Below are positions 26,645 to 35,493 of a DNA stretch of 64,000 nucleotides, in pieces. The position numbers were made by a program, and so were the translations under genes. How positions within the stretch are numbered: the stretch's first letter is position 1; every line of letters starts with the position of its first letter. Origin of the DNA: Salinicoccus sp. Bachu38 (lineage in GTDB: Bacteria > Bacillota > Bacilli > Staphylococcales > Salinicoccaceae); NCBI RefSeq assembly GCF_038561955.2, contig NZ_CP138333.2:1302001-1366000 (forward strand). Reading direction: 5' to 3'. The notes beneath the pieces were generated by a model, which saw only the letters and a list, made by a program, of their open reading frames with translations, did not search any database and was not told where the DNA came from.

Positions 26645-27662
26645 GCTGGGCAAATATGATGCCCATTTTCTGATGAAGGTGGCAGATCTGCTCGAAGTCG
26701 GTTTCACCCTTCAGCAGGCACTTGTCTTCCTGCTGGAGCAATATGACGTACTGAAGGAGCAGGACCGGCAGCAGTATCTGGCAATGGCCAGGGACGGCAG
26801 CAGCCTGAGCAGCATATTGAAGGCGATGGGATATAGGAGTTCCATAGTCATACAGGTCTCATTCGCAGAAATCCATGGGGAAGTGCTGGCGAACCTCAGG
26901 GATTCTGCAGCCTATCTGACCAATGTAAGGCAGACTTCTGCAAAACTGGTCAAATCCCTGCAGTATCCGCTGCTGCTCGTCGCCATTTTCATCACTATAC
27001 TCATCACGCTGAATTTCACTGTGATACCACAGTTCAAAAGCCTCTACTCCGCCATGGGCACAAGTTCCGAAGGTATTGTAAAAATACTGATCATGGCTCT
27101 GGAGACCCTTCCCCTTGCGATCTTCGCCTTCCTGATGATTGGTATGCTTGCCGCAGGCATCATACTGTATCTGTTGAATATGAAGAATATCGACCTGAAA
27201 TCCATGATGCTGTCCCGAATCCCTTTCATCGGATTCTTCTTCACCGGCTACCAGACATACCGGTTTTCACGTGAATTCGGCTATTTTCTCAACAATGGCC
27301 TGGAAGTGAAGGAAATTCTGGATCTCTTCATACACCAGGAAATAAATCCCTATCTGCGCCACATCTCCAAAAGCATCGAAATGAAACTGATGACGGGTGA
27401 TTCACTGTCCCAGGCACTGGCTCACATCGGCCTGTTGGAGGCCAAACTTTCCGTGTTCGTCAATCATGGGGAACAGAACAGCAGCGTCGGCAACGAGCTC
27501 ATCATGTTCAGCGAGTACACCCTGGAACGCCTGATCATGCGAATCGAGAACATAACAAGAAAGGTTCAGCCTGTCATCTTCCTCATTTTGGGCATCCTGA
27601 TCATCTGCCTGTATCTGATCATCGTACTTCCGATTTTCCAAATGATGTCATCCATAAACTAG
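26604..27662 (+). CDS. comGB: Competence pseudopilus membrane platform protein ComGB
   Basis: This 352-residue GspF/PilC-family protein anchors the assembly ATPase in the membrane. Two GspF domains are seen, with hydrophobic segments near residues 125-150, 175-200 and 325-348, and the typical FLLEQYDVLKEQD-type N-terminal region. I choose ATG 26604 with GGGAGG upstream over the start of the longer frame at 26562. It starts inside the comGA 3' end, which implies translational coupling. Confidence 0.9.
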   Translation: MRMNIFHTWKNSNRLGKYDAHFLMKVADLLEVGFTLQQALVFLLEQYDVLKEQDRQQYLAMARDGSSLSSILKAMGYRSSIVIQVSFAEIHGEVLANLRDSAAYLTNVRQTSAKLVKSLQYPLLLVAIFITILITLNFTVIPQFKSLYSAMGTSSEGIVKILIMALETLPLAIFAFLMIGMLAAGIILYLLNMKNIDLKSMMLSRIPFIGFFFTGYQTYRFSREFGYFLNNGLEVKEILDLFIHQEINPYLRHISKSIEMKLMTGDSLSQALAHIGLLEAKLSVFVNHGEQNSSVGNELIMFSEYTLERLIMRIENITRKVQPVIFLILGILIICLYLIIVLPIFQMMSSIN

Positions 27663-27672
27663 GAGGAAACAA

Positions 27673-28002
27673 ATGAGAAATCTAATTGCAAAAAAGTTTC
27701 AGAAGAACAATGACGCTGGCTTTACACTGATAGAAATGCTGCTTGTCCTGCTCGTCATATCGGTGCTGATCATCCTGATCATACCGAACATAGCGGCGCA
27801 GAGCGCCAATGTACAGGACACCGGCTGCGAGGCACAGGTGCGCATGGTGCAGAGCCAGGTTGAAGCGTATACGCTGAATGAGGGAGGACCTCCGGCAGCC
27901 ATAGACAGCCTTGTTCCCGAATATTTGACGTCGGAACAGATCACATGTGCAAATGGGGATGCGATCGTCTTGACCAATGGGCAGGCGATACGCACTGAAT
28001 GA
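27673..28002 (+). CDS. comGC: Major competence pseudopilin ComGC
   Basis: This 109-residue prepilin has the leader peptide and cleavage motif DAG/FTLIEMLLVLLVISVLIIL, with Glu at +5 of the mature protein. Two cysteines (TGCEAQ and ITCAN) could form a disulfide as in ComGC. It is the main subunit of the transformation pseudopilus. AGGAGG precedes the ATG. It overlaps comGD by 26 bases. Confidence 0.93.
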   Translation: MRNLIAKKFQKNNDAGFTLIEMLLVLLVISVLIILIIPNIAAQSANVQDTGCEAQVRMVQSQVEAYTLNEGGPPAAIDSLVPEYLTSEQITCANGDAIVLTNGQAIRTE

Positions 28003-28411
28003 TGGCTTCACCATGCTGGAAATGATGCTCACGCTCTGCATCATCAGCGTCCTGCTGCTGCTCAGCGTGGCCAGTATGCCATCGGATGAGAAGAAAGGCA
28101 TCGATCAGGAGATTGAAACCATCGGCTACTTTTTTCAGAGTGCCCAGACGAGTGCCATGAGCACCGCATCCCAGCACATCGTCGAAATGGACCGTCCAAA
28201 TCAGCGCCTTCTGCTCCGTAACAGAAATGGAGAAATCATCAGAACCTATCCCCTCAACGTCTGCATACTGAAGCCAGGAGGGCTGGAAAGAATCATTTTC
28301 AAGTTGAATGGGGATACGGACAAGTTCGGCACCGTCTCATTCGATTGCCTTGGACAGTCCGCAAGCTTTATTTTCCAAATACAGAGGGGGAGGTTCAGAA
28401 TTGAAAGATAA
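27977..28411 (+). CDS. comGD: Minor pseudopilin ComGD
   Basis: This 144-residue protein has a type IV prepilin N-terminus, NDG/FTMLEMMLTLCIISVLLLL, with Glu at +5. Its position after comGC identifies it as ComGD. The ATG at 27977 lies within comGC. It overlaps comGE by 11 bases. It would be processed by the prepilin peptidase ComC, which is not in this window. Confidence 0.86.
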   Translation: MGRRYALNDGFTMLEMMLTLCIISVLLLLSVASMPSDEKKGIDQEIETIGYFFQSAQTSAMSTASQHIVEMDRPNQRLLLRNRNGEIIRTYPLNVCILKPGGLERIIFKLNGDTDKFGTVSFDCLGQSASFIFQIQRGRFRIER

Positions 28412-28670
28412 AGGCTTCATGCTGGTCGACAGTGTACTGACGATGCTGGTCTTCAGCATCATCATAAGCATACTGCTGCCGGCGGTAACGATGCTCGAAC
28501 AGACGATGGCCGAGTCCGAAAGTACACTTGAATTCAACCGGCGGCTGTACCTTGAAATGCTTGCGTATGAAGATTTTGAATCATTCAGGAGAAACACCTC
28601 CGCCTATATCGTCCATGGCAGCCGGATATGTGATGGGAAAGAGGAAGAGCGGTGTGCATATTTTGAGTGA
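28401..28670 (+). CDS. comGE: Minor pseudopilin ComGE
   Basis: This 89-residue protein starts with TTG at 28401, seven bases after a strong GGGGGAGG (28386-28393). The prepilin-like N-terminus reads KDKG/FMLVDSVLTMLVFSIIIS, with Asp rather than Glu at +5, a conservative but unusual change. One hydrophobic helix follows. Position between comGD and comGF supports the name. Confidence 0.75.
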   Translation: MKDKGFMLVDSVLTMLVFSIIISILLPAVTMLEQTMAESESTLEFNRRLYLEMLAYEDFESFRRNTSAYIVHGSRICDGKEEERCAYFE

Positions 28671-29073
28671 GACGACGGGATTCACTTATATCGAAGCACT
28701 GATCAGCCTGTCCATCGCCGCTTTTGTAATGTCGCTCATGCCGTCGATCCTGATGCAGTTTGATATGACGCAGTCGCCGAAAATCGATTTTGAAATGGAT
28801 TTCTTCATTTTTGAAATTACCGAGGTTCACGAAAAAAGTAGCAGCGTCCATGTTGACCGGACGAATGGAGTCATCAGCTTCAAAACCGAGAAAGGAGAGA
28901 TCAGCTATCGTAAATACGGCAGCCGTATAGTGAAAAGCGTCGAACAGAGCGGCTTTGTAACCGTCATGTTCGAAGTGGAACAGTTCAGTCTGCAGGAGAC
29001 CACCTCCCATATACAGCTGTCGGTGACTACAGGGGAGGGGGAGGGTGTTGAAAAACTTTATTTCCCGAAATGA
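28654..29073 (+). CDS. comGF: Minor pseudopilin ComGF
   Basis: This 139-residue protein has the prepilin-like start TTG/FTYIEALISLSIAAFVM with Glu at +5, then a soluble beta-rich domain. I propose the GTG at 28654, with GAGGA eight bases upstream. An in-frame ATG at 28633 lacks a ribosome site, and a TTG at 28663 is another option. It overlaps comGE by 17 bases. Confidence 0.75.
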   Translation: MHILSETTGFTYIEALISLSIAAFVMSLMPSILMQFDMTQSPKIDFEMDFFIFEITEVHEKSSSVHVDRTNGVISFKTEKGEISYRKYGSRIVKSVEQSGFVTVMFEVEQFSLQETTSHIQLSVTTGEGEGVEKLYFPK

Positions 29074-29221
29074 TGCTTTCTTCAGCTTTTCCGTATACTT
29101 CATATTGCTATATCTGGTGGCCTTATATTACCATTATCATAATAAGATGTTCATGATACTGGAAATACAGTCGAACTTCATTGAAATATATCAGATGCGT
29201 ATCCAGGGTCTGATGGATTAG
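29045..29221 (+). CDS. comGG: ComGG-like small protein at the end of the comG operon
   Basis: This 58-residue frame runs from GTG 29045 (or TTG 29048) to TAG 29219-29221. It begins KNFISRNDAFFSFS, has one hydrophobic helix (VYFILLYLVALYYHY) and a soluble tail EIQSNFIEIYQMRIQGLMD. A GGGGAGG ribosome site precedes it, and it overlaps comGF by 29 bases like the other genes of this operon. Position and shape suggest ComGG, the divergent last minor pseudopilin. It is short for ComGG, so the assignment is tentative. Confidence 0.6.
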   Translation: MLKNFISRNDAFFSFSVYFILLYLVALYYHYHNKMFMILEIQSNFIEIYQMRIQGLMD

Positions 29222-29231
29222 GAGAGATGAA

Positions 29232-29717
29232 ATGATACTCATAGGCTTCATGGGAAGCGGAAAAACAACAATCGCAAGCGGTCTGGGCGAAAGGATGAAC
29301 ATGCAAGCCATCGACCTGGATGAGGAAGTGGTGAAGCTTGCCGGCAAAGAGATTCCCCGGATCTTTGAAGAAGAGGGGGAGGCGGGATTCAGACAGAAGG
29401 AGTTTGAGGCATTGGCACGCACCAGCTCAATCAAGGGCATCGTCGCGACAGGCGGTGGTGTCGTTACATATGACCGTTCATACGATTTCCTGAAAATTAC
29501 CGAGCAGCCGGTGATCTATCTGCATGCAGATTTCGAGACGCTCTACAACAGGATCGAAGGAGATGAAAACAGGCCCCTCGTAAAAAGGAAGGATCAGGTC
29601 AGGGCACTTTATGACAGACGTCTTGTCCTATATCGACAGGTGGCAGACCATGAAATCGACGCCTCGCTCCCGGTCGAAGAAGTGATTTCCGGAATTCTTA
29701 AAATAAAGTGGTGTTAG
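29232..29717 (+). CDS. aroK: Shikimate kinase
   Basis: This 161-residue kinase phosphorylates shikimate in aromatic amino acid synthesis. The P-loop GFMGSGKTT is at the N-terminus, the DxD-type site lies in IDLDEEV, the shikimate-binding arginine in GFRQKE, ATGGGVV in the centre and the lid RPLV near residue 115. GGAGAG lies before the ATG. It starts 10 bases after the last comG gene, as in staphylococci, so read-through from comG is possible. Confidence 0.92.
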   Translation: MILIGFMGSGKTTIASGLGERMNMQAIDLDEEVVKLAGKEIPRIFEEEGEAGFRQKEFEALARTSSIKGIVATGGGVVTYDRSYDFLKITEQPVIYLHADFETLYNRIEGDENRPLVKRKDQVRALYDRRLVLYRQVADHEIDASLPVEEVISGILKIKWC

Positions 29718-29743
29718 GGCTTACGTTTTGTTTCTAAAACCGC

Positions 29744-29773
29744 TTGCTATTTTTTCAATGTAGAGGTTATAAT
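29744..29773 (+). promoter_or_regulatory. Promoter of the gcv operon
   Basis: TTGCTA (29744-29749) and TATAAT (29768-29773) are separated by 18 bases, placing the start of transcription just before the glycine aptamer. Confidence 0.65.
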
Positions 29774-29809
29774 GAATTCGGATTAATAATTGAAAATTTT
29801 GCGAATGAA

Positions 29810-29888
29810 CAATGCTCGAGAGAACGAGTAATCGTCGCCGAAGGAGCAAGCCTAGCAGGCGAATCTCTCAGGCAAAAGAACAGCATTG
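29810..29888 (+). ncRNA. Glycine riboswitch aptamer
   Basis: Stem P1 pairs CAATGCT (29810-29816) with AGCATTG (29882-29888). Inside are the conserved glycine-aptamer segments GAGAG, CGCCGAAGGAGCAAG and AATCTCTCAGGCAAAA. Only one complete aptamer is visible; about 23 bases separate it from the terminator and may form the 'ghost' partner seen in singlet glycine riboswitches. It precedes the glycine cleavage genes, so glycine should relieve termination and switch them on. Confidence 0.93.
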
Positions 29889-29910
29889 GGACGCATTCCT
29901 GAAGGAAATC

Positions 29911-29945
29911 AACAGGGCAGCTGGTTCAGCTGCCCTGTTTTTTAT
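29911..29945 (+). terminator. Riboswitch-controlled terminator before gcvT
   Basis: AACAGGGCAGCTG pairs with CAGCTGCCCTGTT around GTT and runs into TTTTATT. It lies between the aptamer and the gcvT ribosome site, where an expression platform is expected. Confidence 0.9.
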
Positions 29946-29960
29946 TAAAGGAGGAAAATC

Positions 29961-31043
29961 ATGTCTGAACTTAAGAAAACACCATTGTATGATTATTACC
30001 AGGAATCAGGAGTGAAAGTCATCGATTTCTCAGGCTGGGCACTGCCAGTACAATTCAGCAGTATCAAAGAAGAGCATACTGCTGTACGGGAAACGATGGG
30101 CATGTTTGAAGTCAGCCATATGGGTGAAATACTCGTCGAAGGCAGCGAAGCGGAAGCATTTGTGAACTATGCGCTGACCAACAATGTAACGAAACTCACC
30201 GATACGAAAGCACAGTACACGATGCTGTGCAACGAGCAGGGCGGCGTCATCGACGACCTTGTCATCTACAGACTCGAAGAGAACAAATATCTCCTCGTGG
30301 TGAATGCCGGCAATACGGACAAGGATTTCGAATGGCTCAAGTCCATCTCGGGATATGATGCAACTGTTACCAATGTTTCCAAGGAATATGGCCAGATTGC
30401 GATCCAGGGTCCAAAGGCAAGGGAAGCTGTCCAGAAGCACGTGGATGAAGACATCAGCGAAATGAAGATGTTCCGTTTCAAAAAAGATGTCGAAATTGAT
30501 GGATGCACCGTCATCCTCTCCCAGAGCGGATATACCGGTGAAGATGGATTTGAAATCTACTGCGCCGCCGAGGATACCGAAAAACTGTGGAAGCTGTTCA
30601 TCGATGAAGGTGCTGCACCATGCGGCCTCGGTTCCCGTGATACATTGAGACTCGAGGCCGGACTGCCGCTCCACGGCCAGGACCTGACCGAGGAGATTAC
30701 ACCAGTCGAAGCGAATATGGGCTTCGCTGTCAAAACGGACAAGGACGACTTCGTCGGCAAAGAAGTCCTAAAGGAACAGAAAGAGAATGGCGCACCGAGA
30801 AAGCTTGCAGGCTTTGAACTGCTGGAAAGAGGAATCGCAAGAACGGACTACGAAGTGACGGACAGTGAAGGCCACAAGGTCGGCTACGTAACCAGCGGTA
30901 CGCAGTCTCCGCTAACAAAGCGCTCGATCGGCCTTGCTCTCGTAGACCGCGACTTCCATGAAATGGACAAGACATTCAATGTCAAAGTCAGAAACAAGGA
31001 TGTAGAAGCCAAGTTTGTCAAAACACCATTCCATAAAAATTAA
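29961..31043 (+). CDS. gcvT: Glycine cleavage system T protein (aminomethyltransferase)
   Basis: This 360-residue enzyme moves the aminomethyl group from lipoylated H protein to tetrahydrofolate, releasing ammonia. Landmarks are [12 protein letters not shown]-like N-terminus, [11 protein letters not shown], the folate-site region [11 protein letters not shown] and [14 protein letters not shown], and the C-terminal [18 protein letters not shown] precedes the ATG. It heads the gcvT-gcvPA-gcvPB unit; the H protein gene is elsewhere. Confidence 0.95.
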   Translation: MSELKKTPLYDYYQESGVKVIDFSGWALPVQFSSIKEEHTAVRETMGMFEVSHMGEILVEGSEAEAFVNYALTNNVTKLTDTKAQYTMLCNEQGGVIDDLVIYRLEENKYLLVVNAGNTDKDFEWLKSISGYDATVTNVSKEYGQIAIQGPKAREAVQKHVDEDISEMKMFRFKKDVEIDGCTVILSQSGYTGEDGFEIYCAAEDTEKLWKLFIDEGAAPCGLGSRDTLRLEAGLPLHGQDLTEEITPVEANMGFAVKTDKDDFVGKEVLKEQKENGAPRKLAGFELLERGIARTDYEVTDSEGHKVGYVTSGTQSPLTKRSIGLALVDRDFHEMDKTFNVKVRNKDVEAKFVKTPFHKN

Positions 31044-31064
31044 GAGTATAAGGGAGTGTATGAA

Positions 31065-32408
31065 TTGAGTCATCGTTATTTACCACTAACTGAAAAAGAT
31101 AAGAAGGAGATGCTCGATACGATTGGTATCGAAAGCATTTCTGAACTGTTCGAGGATATCCCTGAGAGTGTAAGGTTCAAAGGGGAGCTCAACCTTAAAG
31201 AAAGAAAGAGTGAAACATCGCTGCTGCGTGAGCTTGCGAATATCTCCAACAAGAACATCACATCGGAAACGCACGTCTCCTTCCTGGGTGCAGGAGTGTA
31301 TGACCATTACATCCCTACGGTAGTGGACCATGTCATCTCCCGTTCCGAATTCTATACAGCTTATACACCGTACCAGCCGGAAATCTCCCAAGGGGAGCTG
31401 CAGGCAATCTTTGAATTCCAGACGCTGATTTCAGAACTTACTGCCATGGATGTTGCAAACTCCTCCATGTATGATGGGCCGACTGCCTTCGCGGAAGCGG
31501 CGACAATGGCATCTGGCCAGACACGCAAGAAGAAGGTCGTCGTTTCAAAAGGCGTCCATTATCAGGCGATTGAAGTACTCAAATCCTATTGCAAGGCCCA
31601 GAACATTGAAGTGGTGGAAGTTGAACTCGATGGCACCTATACGGACCTTGAAAAACTGGATGCGGCTTCCGATGAAGACACAGCAGCAGTCATGGTTCAA
31701 TATCCCAACTTCTTCGGATCCATCGAAGATCTTGAGGAGATGGAGAAGATTGCCCATAAGCACAAAGGCCTTTTCGTCGTAAACAGCAACCCGCTCGCAC
31801 TGAGCCTGCTGACACCTCCGGGTGAATTCGGGGCGGATATCGTTACCGGAGATACACAGGTGTTCGGTATTCCGACACAGTTCGGCGGCCCGCACTGTGG
31901 ATATTTTGCGGCAACCAAGAAACTCATGAGAAAAATGCCGGGCAGACTGATCGGCCAGACACAGGACGATGAAGGAAACCGCGGTTTCGTGCTTACGCTC
32001 CAGGCCCGTGAGCAGCATATCAGAAGGGACAAGGCGACAAGCAACATCTGTTCCAACCAGGCGCTCAATGCCCTCGGATCTTCAGTTGCGATGAGTGCCC
32101 TCGGCAAGAATGGTGCAGTGGAGATGGCCGAGCAGAACATCCAGAAGACATACTACATGAAGAATCAGCTGCAGTCTGCAGGGTTCACCGTACTGGAAGG
32201 CCAGTCCTTCAACGAGTTTGCAGTCAAACTGTCCAAGGATATCGACGAAATCAATGACGAATTGCTCGAGCACGGCTATATCGGCGGATACAACCTTGGC
32301 AAAGTGGATTCCGGGCTTGCCAACCACATGCTCATTGCAGTGACAGAATTGCGTACCAAAGAAGAAATAGATGGATTTGTCGAAAGGTTGGGTGAATACA
32401 ATGCTTAA
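31065..32408 (+). CDS. gcvPA: Glycine dehydrogenase (decarboxylating) subunit 1
   Basis: This 447-residue protein is the N-terminal half of the split P protein, which decarboxylates glycine with PLP. Homologous stretches include [38 protein letters not shown] and [21 protein letters not shown] choose TTG 31065 (first residues [12 protein letters not shown]), matching S. aureus, over GTG 31056. AAGGGAG at 31047-31053 is somewhat far from the TTG. It overlaps gcvPB by eight bases and works only with it. Confidence 0.94.
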   Translation: MSHRYLPLTEKDKKEMLDTIGIESISELFEDIPESVRFKGELNLKERKSETSLLRELANISNKNITSETHVSFLGAGVYDHYIPTVVDHVISRSEFYTAYTPYQPEISQGELQAIFEFQTLISELTAMDVANSSMYDGPTAFAEAATMASGQTRKKKVVVSKGVHYQAIEVLKSYCKAQNIEVVEVELDGTYTDLEKLDAASDEDTAAVMVQYPNFFGSIEDLEEMEKIAHKHKGLFVVNSNPLALSLLTPPGEFGADIVTGDTQVFGIPTQFGGPHCGYFAATKKLMRKMPGRLIGQTQDDEGNRGFVLTLQAREQHIRRDKATSNICSNQALNALGSSVAMSALGKNGAVEMAEQNIQKTYYMKNQLQSAGFTVLEGQSFNEFAVKLSKDIDEINDELLEHGYIGGYNLGKVDSGLANHMLIAVTELRTKEEIDGFVERLGEYNA

Positions 32409-33882
32409 AGGATCCAGTCCTTTGATTTTTGAAAGAAGCACAGAAGACCGTTTTGCCTATTCTCTTCCTGACCTGGAAGTGGAGAGGCAGGACATCAGCG
32501 AAATCATAGACAGTAAGTTTATCCGCAAGACGAAAGCGGAACTGCCGGAAATCAGTGAGCTTGATCTGATGCGCCACTATACTGAACTGTCCAACAAGAA
32601 CCACGGGGTGGACTCCGGATTCTACCCGCTCGGTTCATGTACGATGAAGTACAATCCGAAGATCAATGAAAAAGTGGCGAGAATGCCAGGATTCGCGCTC
32701 AGCCATCCATTGCAGAGCGACAAGACGATCCAGGGGTCCCTTGAAATCACCTACGATATGCAGGAGCATCTCAAGGAGATCACCGGCATGGACGAAATCA
32801 CTTTACAGCCTGCAGCAGGTGCACAGGGTGAGTGGACTGCTCTGATGATGATCAAGGCGTTCCACGAAGACAATGGGGATTTCAAACGTACGAAAGTCAT
32901 CGTTCCGGATTCAGCACATGGTACGAACCCCGCAAGTGCAGTCGTCGCAGGATTTGAAGCTGTGACTGTGAAGTCCAATGACAAAGGCCTTGTGGACATC
33001 GATCACCTTAAAAGTCTTGTAGGAGATGACACAGCGGCAATCATGCTGACCAACCCGAACACGCTCGGACTTTTCGAGGAGGACATCCTTGAAATCCGTG
33101 ACATCGTCCATGAAGCAGGCGGAAAGCTCTACTATGATGGGGCCAACCTGAATGCGATCATGGCAAAAGTAAGACCGGGGGACATGGGCTTTGATGCCGT
33201 ACACCTCAACCTCCACAAGACATTCACCGGCCCTCATGGTGGTGGCGGCCCCGGCTCCGGACCGATCGGAGTCAAGTCGGAGCTTGCGAAATATCTGCCG
33301 AAACCGATCATCGTCAAAAATGATGATGGTTCCTTCAAAGTAGAACATGATGTACCGAAGAGCATCGGACGTGTGAAACCGTTCTTCGGGAACTTCGGAA
33401 TCTATCTGCGTGCCTATACGTACATCCGTACGATGGGACCGGACGGCCTCAAGGAAGTTTCGGAGATTGCCGTACTCAATGCCAACTACATGATGAGAAG
33501 GCTCGAAGGTACGTTCGAACTGCCTTATAAACAGCATTGCAAACATGAATTCGTCATCAGCGGTTCCAGGCAGAAGAAGATGGGTGTGCGTACGCTTGAT
33601 ATGGCGAAACGCCTGCTCGACTTCGGATACCATCCACCAACGATCTACTTCCCGCTCAATGTTGAAGAGTGCATGATGATTGAACCGACAGAAACTGAAT
33701 CCAAAGAAACACTGGACGGCTTCGTCGATACACTGCTCGGCATCTCGAAAGAGGCGGAAGAAAACCCGGATATCGTCCTGGAAGCCCCTCACACGACTGT
33801 CATCGGTCGCCTGGACGAAACACAGGCAGCAAGAAAGCCTGTTTTGAGATTCCAGCGTGAAGACATCGTAGAAGAGAAGTAA
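32401..33882 (+). CDS. gcvPB: Glycine dehydrogenase (decarboxylating) subunit 2
   Basis: This 493-residue protein carries the PLP site of the split P protein. K273 in [16 protein letters not shown] binds the cofactor. Other family stretches are [33 protein letters not shown] and [12 protein letters not shown]. The ATG at 32401 overlaps the gcvPA stop (ATGCTTAA). It ends the operon at a strong terminator. Confidence 0.95.
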   Translation: MLKGSSPLIFERSTEDRFAYSLPDLEVERQDISEIIDSKFIRKTKAELPEISELDLMRHYTELSNKNHGVDSGFYPLGSCTMKYNPKINEKVARMPGFALSHPLQSDKTIQGSLEITYDMQEHLKEITGMDEITLQPAAGAQGEWTALMMIKAFHEDNGDFKRTKVIVPDSAHGTNPASAVVAGFEAVTVKSNDKGLVDIDHLKSLVGDDTAAIMLTNPNTLGLFEEDILEIRDIVHEAGGKLYYDGANLNAIMAKVRPGDMGFDAVHLNLHKTFTGPHGGGGPGSGPIGVKSELAKYLPKPIIVKNDDGSFKVEHDVPKSIGRVKPFFGNFGIYLRAYTYIRTMGPDGLKEVSEIAVLNANYMMRRLEGTFELPYKQHCKHEFVISGSRQKKMGVRTLDMAKRLLDFGYHPPTIYFPLNVEECMMIEPTETESKETLDGFVDTLLGISKEAEENPDIVLEAPHTTVIGRLDETQAARKPVLRFQREDIVEEK

Positions 33883-33886
33883 AACG

Positions 33887-33922
33887 AAAGGCATCGCGCT
33901 CCTACGAGCGCGATGCCTTTTT
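33887..33922. terminator. Bidirectional terminator after gcvPB
   Basis: AAAGGCATCGCGCTC pairs with GAGCGCGATGCCTTT around CTAC, followed by T residues. It also serves the convergent rhodanese gene. Confidence 0.93.
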
Positions 33923-33931
33923 TATAATGAA

Positions 33932-34318
33932 CTATCTGTTTTTCGATTTGATTTTTCCAGTCCATTTGCTGATGCCGTTCTTCAGCATGTAGACTTCCGT
34001 ATAACCCGCTTTTTTCAGCATTCTGCCGGCTCTTATGGATAGACGGCCATTCTGGTCATAAAGGTAGATCGGCTTGTCTTTCCGAAGCGAATTCATCTTC
34101 ATTGAGAAATTCATCATCGGTATGTTCCTGGCACCCATGATATGGCCGTATTCGTATTTTTCTTTCTCTCTCAGGTCTATCAGCTGGACGCGTCTCAAGT
34201 CCTTCTTGAATTCCTCTTCCGGCAGTGCCTTGACACTCTTCATGTTCCTGTAGCCATTCAGCACCAGAATCAGTATGACGACGACCGCAACCAACAGGAT
34301 GATCAACCAAGTATCCAA
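33932..34318 (-). CDS. Membrane-anchored rhodanese-like protein lacking the catalytic cysteine
   Basis: This 128-residue protein has one N-terminal membrane helix (residues 2-21) and a rhodanese fold with LIDLREKEKYEYGHIMGARNIP. The active-site loop normally reads CxxGxRS, but here it is YLYDQNGRLS, with D88 where the cysteine should be. Sulfurtransferase activity is therefore unlikely; a binding or structural role is possible. TTG 34318 is chosen because AAGGAGAG is correctly spaced. The position between gcvPB and lipM matches YqhL and its staphylococcal counterpart. Confidence 0.82.
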   Translation of the reverse strand: MDTWLIILLVAVVVILILVLNGYRNMKSVKALPEEEFKKDLRRVQLIDLREKEKYEYGHIMGARNIPMMNFSMKMNSLRKDKPIYLYDQNGRLSIRAGRMLKKAGYTEVYMLKNGISKWTGKIKSKNR

Positions 34319-34366
34319 TTTACATCTCTCCTTAAAAATTTCACATAAGTTTATTATAGAGATGTT

Positions 34367-34375
34367 TGATATAAT
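34367..34375 (+). promoter_or_regulatory. Extended -10 promoter of lipM
   Basis: TGATATAAT combines a TGN extension with a perfect TATAAT (34370-34375), 30 bases before the lipM start. The -35 region is poor. Confidence 0.5.
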
Positions 34376-34405
34376 TTGAAAGAGAAAAAGATGGGAGAGA
34401 TCTAT

Positions 34406-35239
34406 ATGACAAGCAACATTTGGTACTATATCGCAAGTGGAAAAAATGATGCCGTCCATAACATGGCCCTGGATGAGCTGCTCATGGAAAAGGTCCGTGC
34501 AAAAGAACTTCCGGCCGCCATCCGTCTATATGAATGGGAGACCCCGACCTTGTCCATCGGCTACTTTCAGAAGATGAGGAAGGAAATCGATGTGGCACGT
34601 GTAAAGGAATACGGCTATGAACTCGTGCGCCGAGCCACAGGAGGGCGGGGGGTACTCCATGACAAGGAGTTGACATACAGTGTCGTACTTCCCGAAGATT
34701 ACCCGGACATGCCCGAATCTGTTACTGAAAGCTATCGCATACTATCCCATGGCCTGCTCGAGGGGTTCAGAAATCTGGGATTGGATGCCTACTTCAGCAT
34801 TCCGCGTACGAAGGAGGAAAAGAAGGAGCTGACGAATATCCGGAGTAGTGTGTGCTTCGATACGCCAAGCTGGTATGAACTCGTCGTCGAAGGACGCAAA
34901 ATTGCCGGCAGTGCCCAGACAAGACAGAACGGTATCATCATGCAGCACGGTTCGATACTGCTGGATGTCGACATCGACCATCTCTTTGACATGTTTACAT
35001 ATACGAATGAGAGATTCAAAAACAAGATGAAGGAGGCATTCAGGGAGAAGGCAGTCGCAATCAATGAAATCAGCAGCAGGCACTTCACAGTACACGACCT
35101 CTATCCCGCATTCAAAGAAGGATTTGAAAAAGGGCTTGGCATCACTACCGAACCATATGAACTTACATCAGACGATGAAGCACGGCTAGAAGAGATCAAG
35201 AAGAAGTATGCTTCGGACGAATGGAACTATAGAAGATAA
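34406..35239 (+). CDS. lipM: Octanoyltransferase LipM
   Basis: This 277-residue enzyme transfers octanoyl groups from acyl carrier protein to the H protein in lipoate synthesis. The lipoate-ligase-like fold shows RRATGGRGVLHDKELTYSV. The nucleophile C150 is in SSVCFDTPSWYELVVEGRK, the same position as in Bacillus LipM, and K165 and GSAQTRQNGIIMQHGSI follow. The ATG at 34406 has GGGAGAG upstream. Lipoate is needed by both neighbouring systems, the glycine cleavage complex and the bkd complex. Confidence 0.92.
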   Translation: MTSNIWYYIASGKNDAVHNMALDELLMEKVRAKELPAAIRLYEWETPTLSIGYFQKMRKEIDVARVKEYGYELVRRATGGRGVLHDKELTYSVVLPEDYPDMPESVTESYRILSHGLLEGFRNLGLDAYFSIPRTKEEKKELTNIRSSVCFDTPSWYELVVEGRKIAGSAQTRQNGIIMQHGSILLDVDIDHLFDMFTYTNERFKNKMKEAFREKAVAINEISSRHFTVHDLYPAFKEGFEKGLGITTEPYELTSDDEARLEEIKKKYASDEWNYRR

Positions 35240-35268
35240 AAAAACCGCTCACTGAGCGGTTTTTTTTT
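35237..35268. terminator. Bidirectional terminator after lipM
   Basis: ACCGCTC and GAGCGGT pair around ACT, flanked by seven A and eight T residues. Confidence 0.92.
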
Positions 35269-35491
35269 ATCGGTTCGTCTTTCTGTATTTCCTTTTGGAC
35301 TTCCTCAACGCCTTCTTATATTTTCTCTGGCTCGGCGTGAGTATGAAGAAATAGTAGATGCCATACATGATCAGACCAAGTACCAGCAGGAATATGAGGG
35401 AGTTGACGATCATGCCCATGAAGTATTCGAGGTTTGTTACCAGACCCAGTGCCGCAATGGCGAGCACCAGGTACAGCAGGAACTTTTTCAT
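35267..35491 (-). CDS. Small basic membrane protein (SA1362-like)
   Basis: This 74-residue protein has two membrane helices (about residues 3-22 and 27-50) and a strongly basic tail, SQRKYKKALRKSKRKYRKTNR. Its place between lipM and the DUF1385 gene corresponds to SA1362 of S. aureus, inferred from gene order. I prefer the ATG at 35491 because AAGGAG is nine bases upstream; ATG 35497 overlaps the DUF1385 stop. Function is unknown. Confidence 0.65.
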   Translation of the reverse strand: MKKFLLYLVLAIAALGLVTNLEYFMGMIVNSLIFLLVLGLIMYGIYYFFILTPSQRKYKKALRKSKRKYRKTNR

Positions 35492-35493
35492 TA

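Noticed and set aside
29889-29911. Second glycine aptamer
   Set aside because: The segment is too short for a full aptamer and lacks the conserved core. It may be only a ghost partner helix.
32911-33894. 327-residue ORF antisense to gcvPB
   Set aside because: It overlaps the PLP domain of gcvPB entirely and ends in its terminator. It is not a gene.
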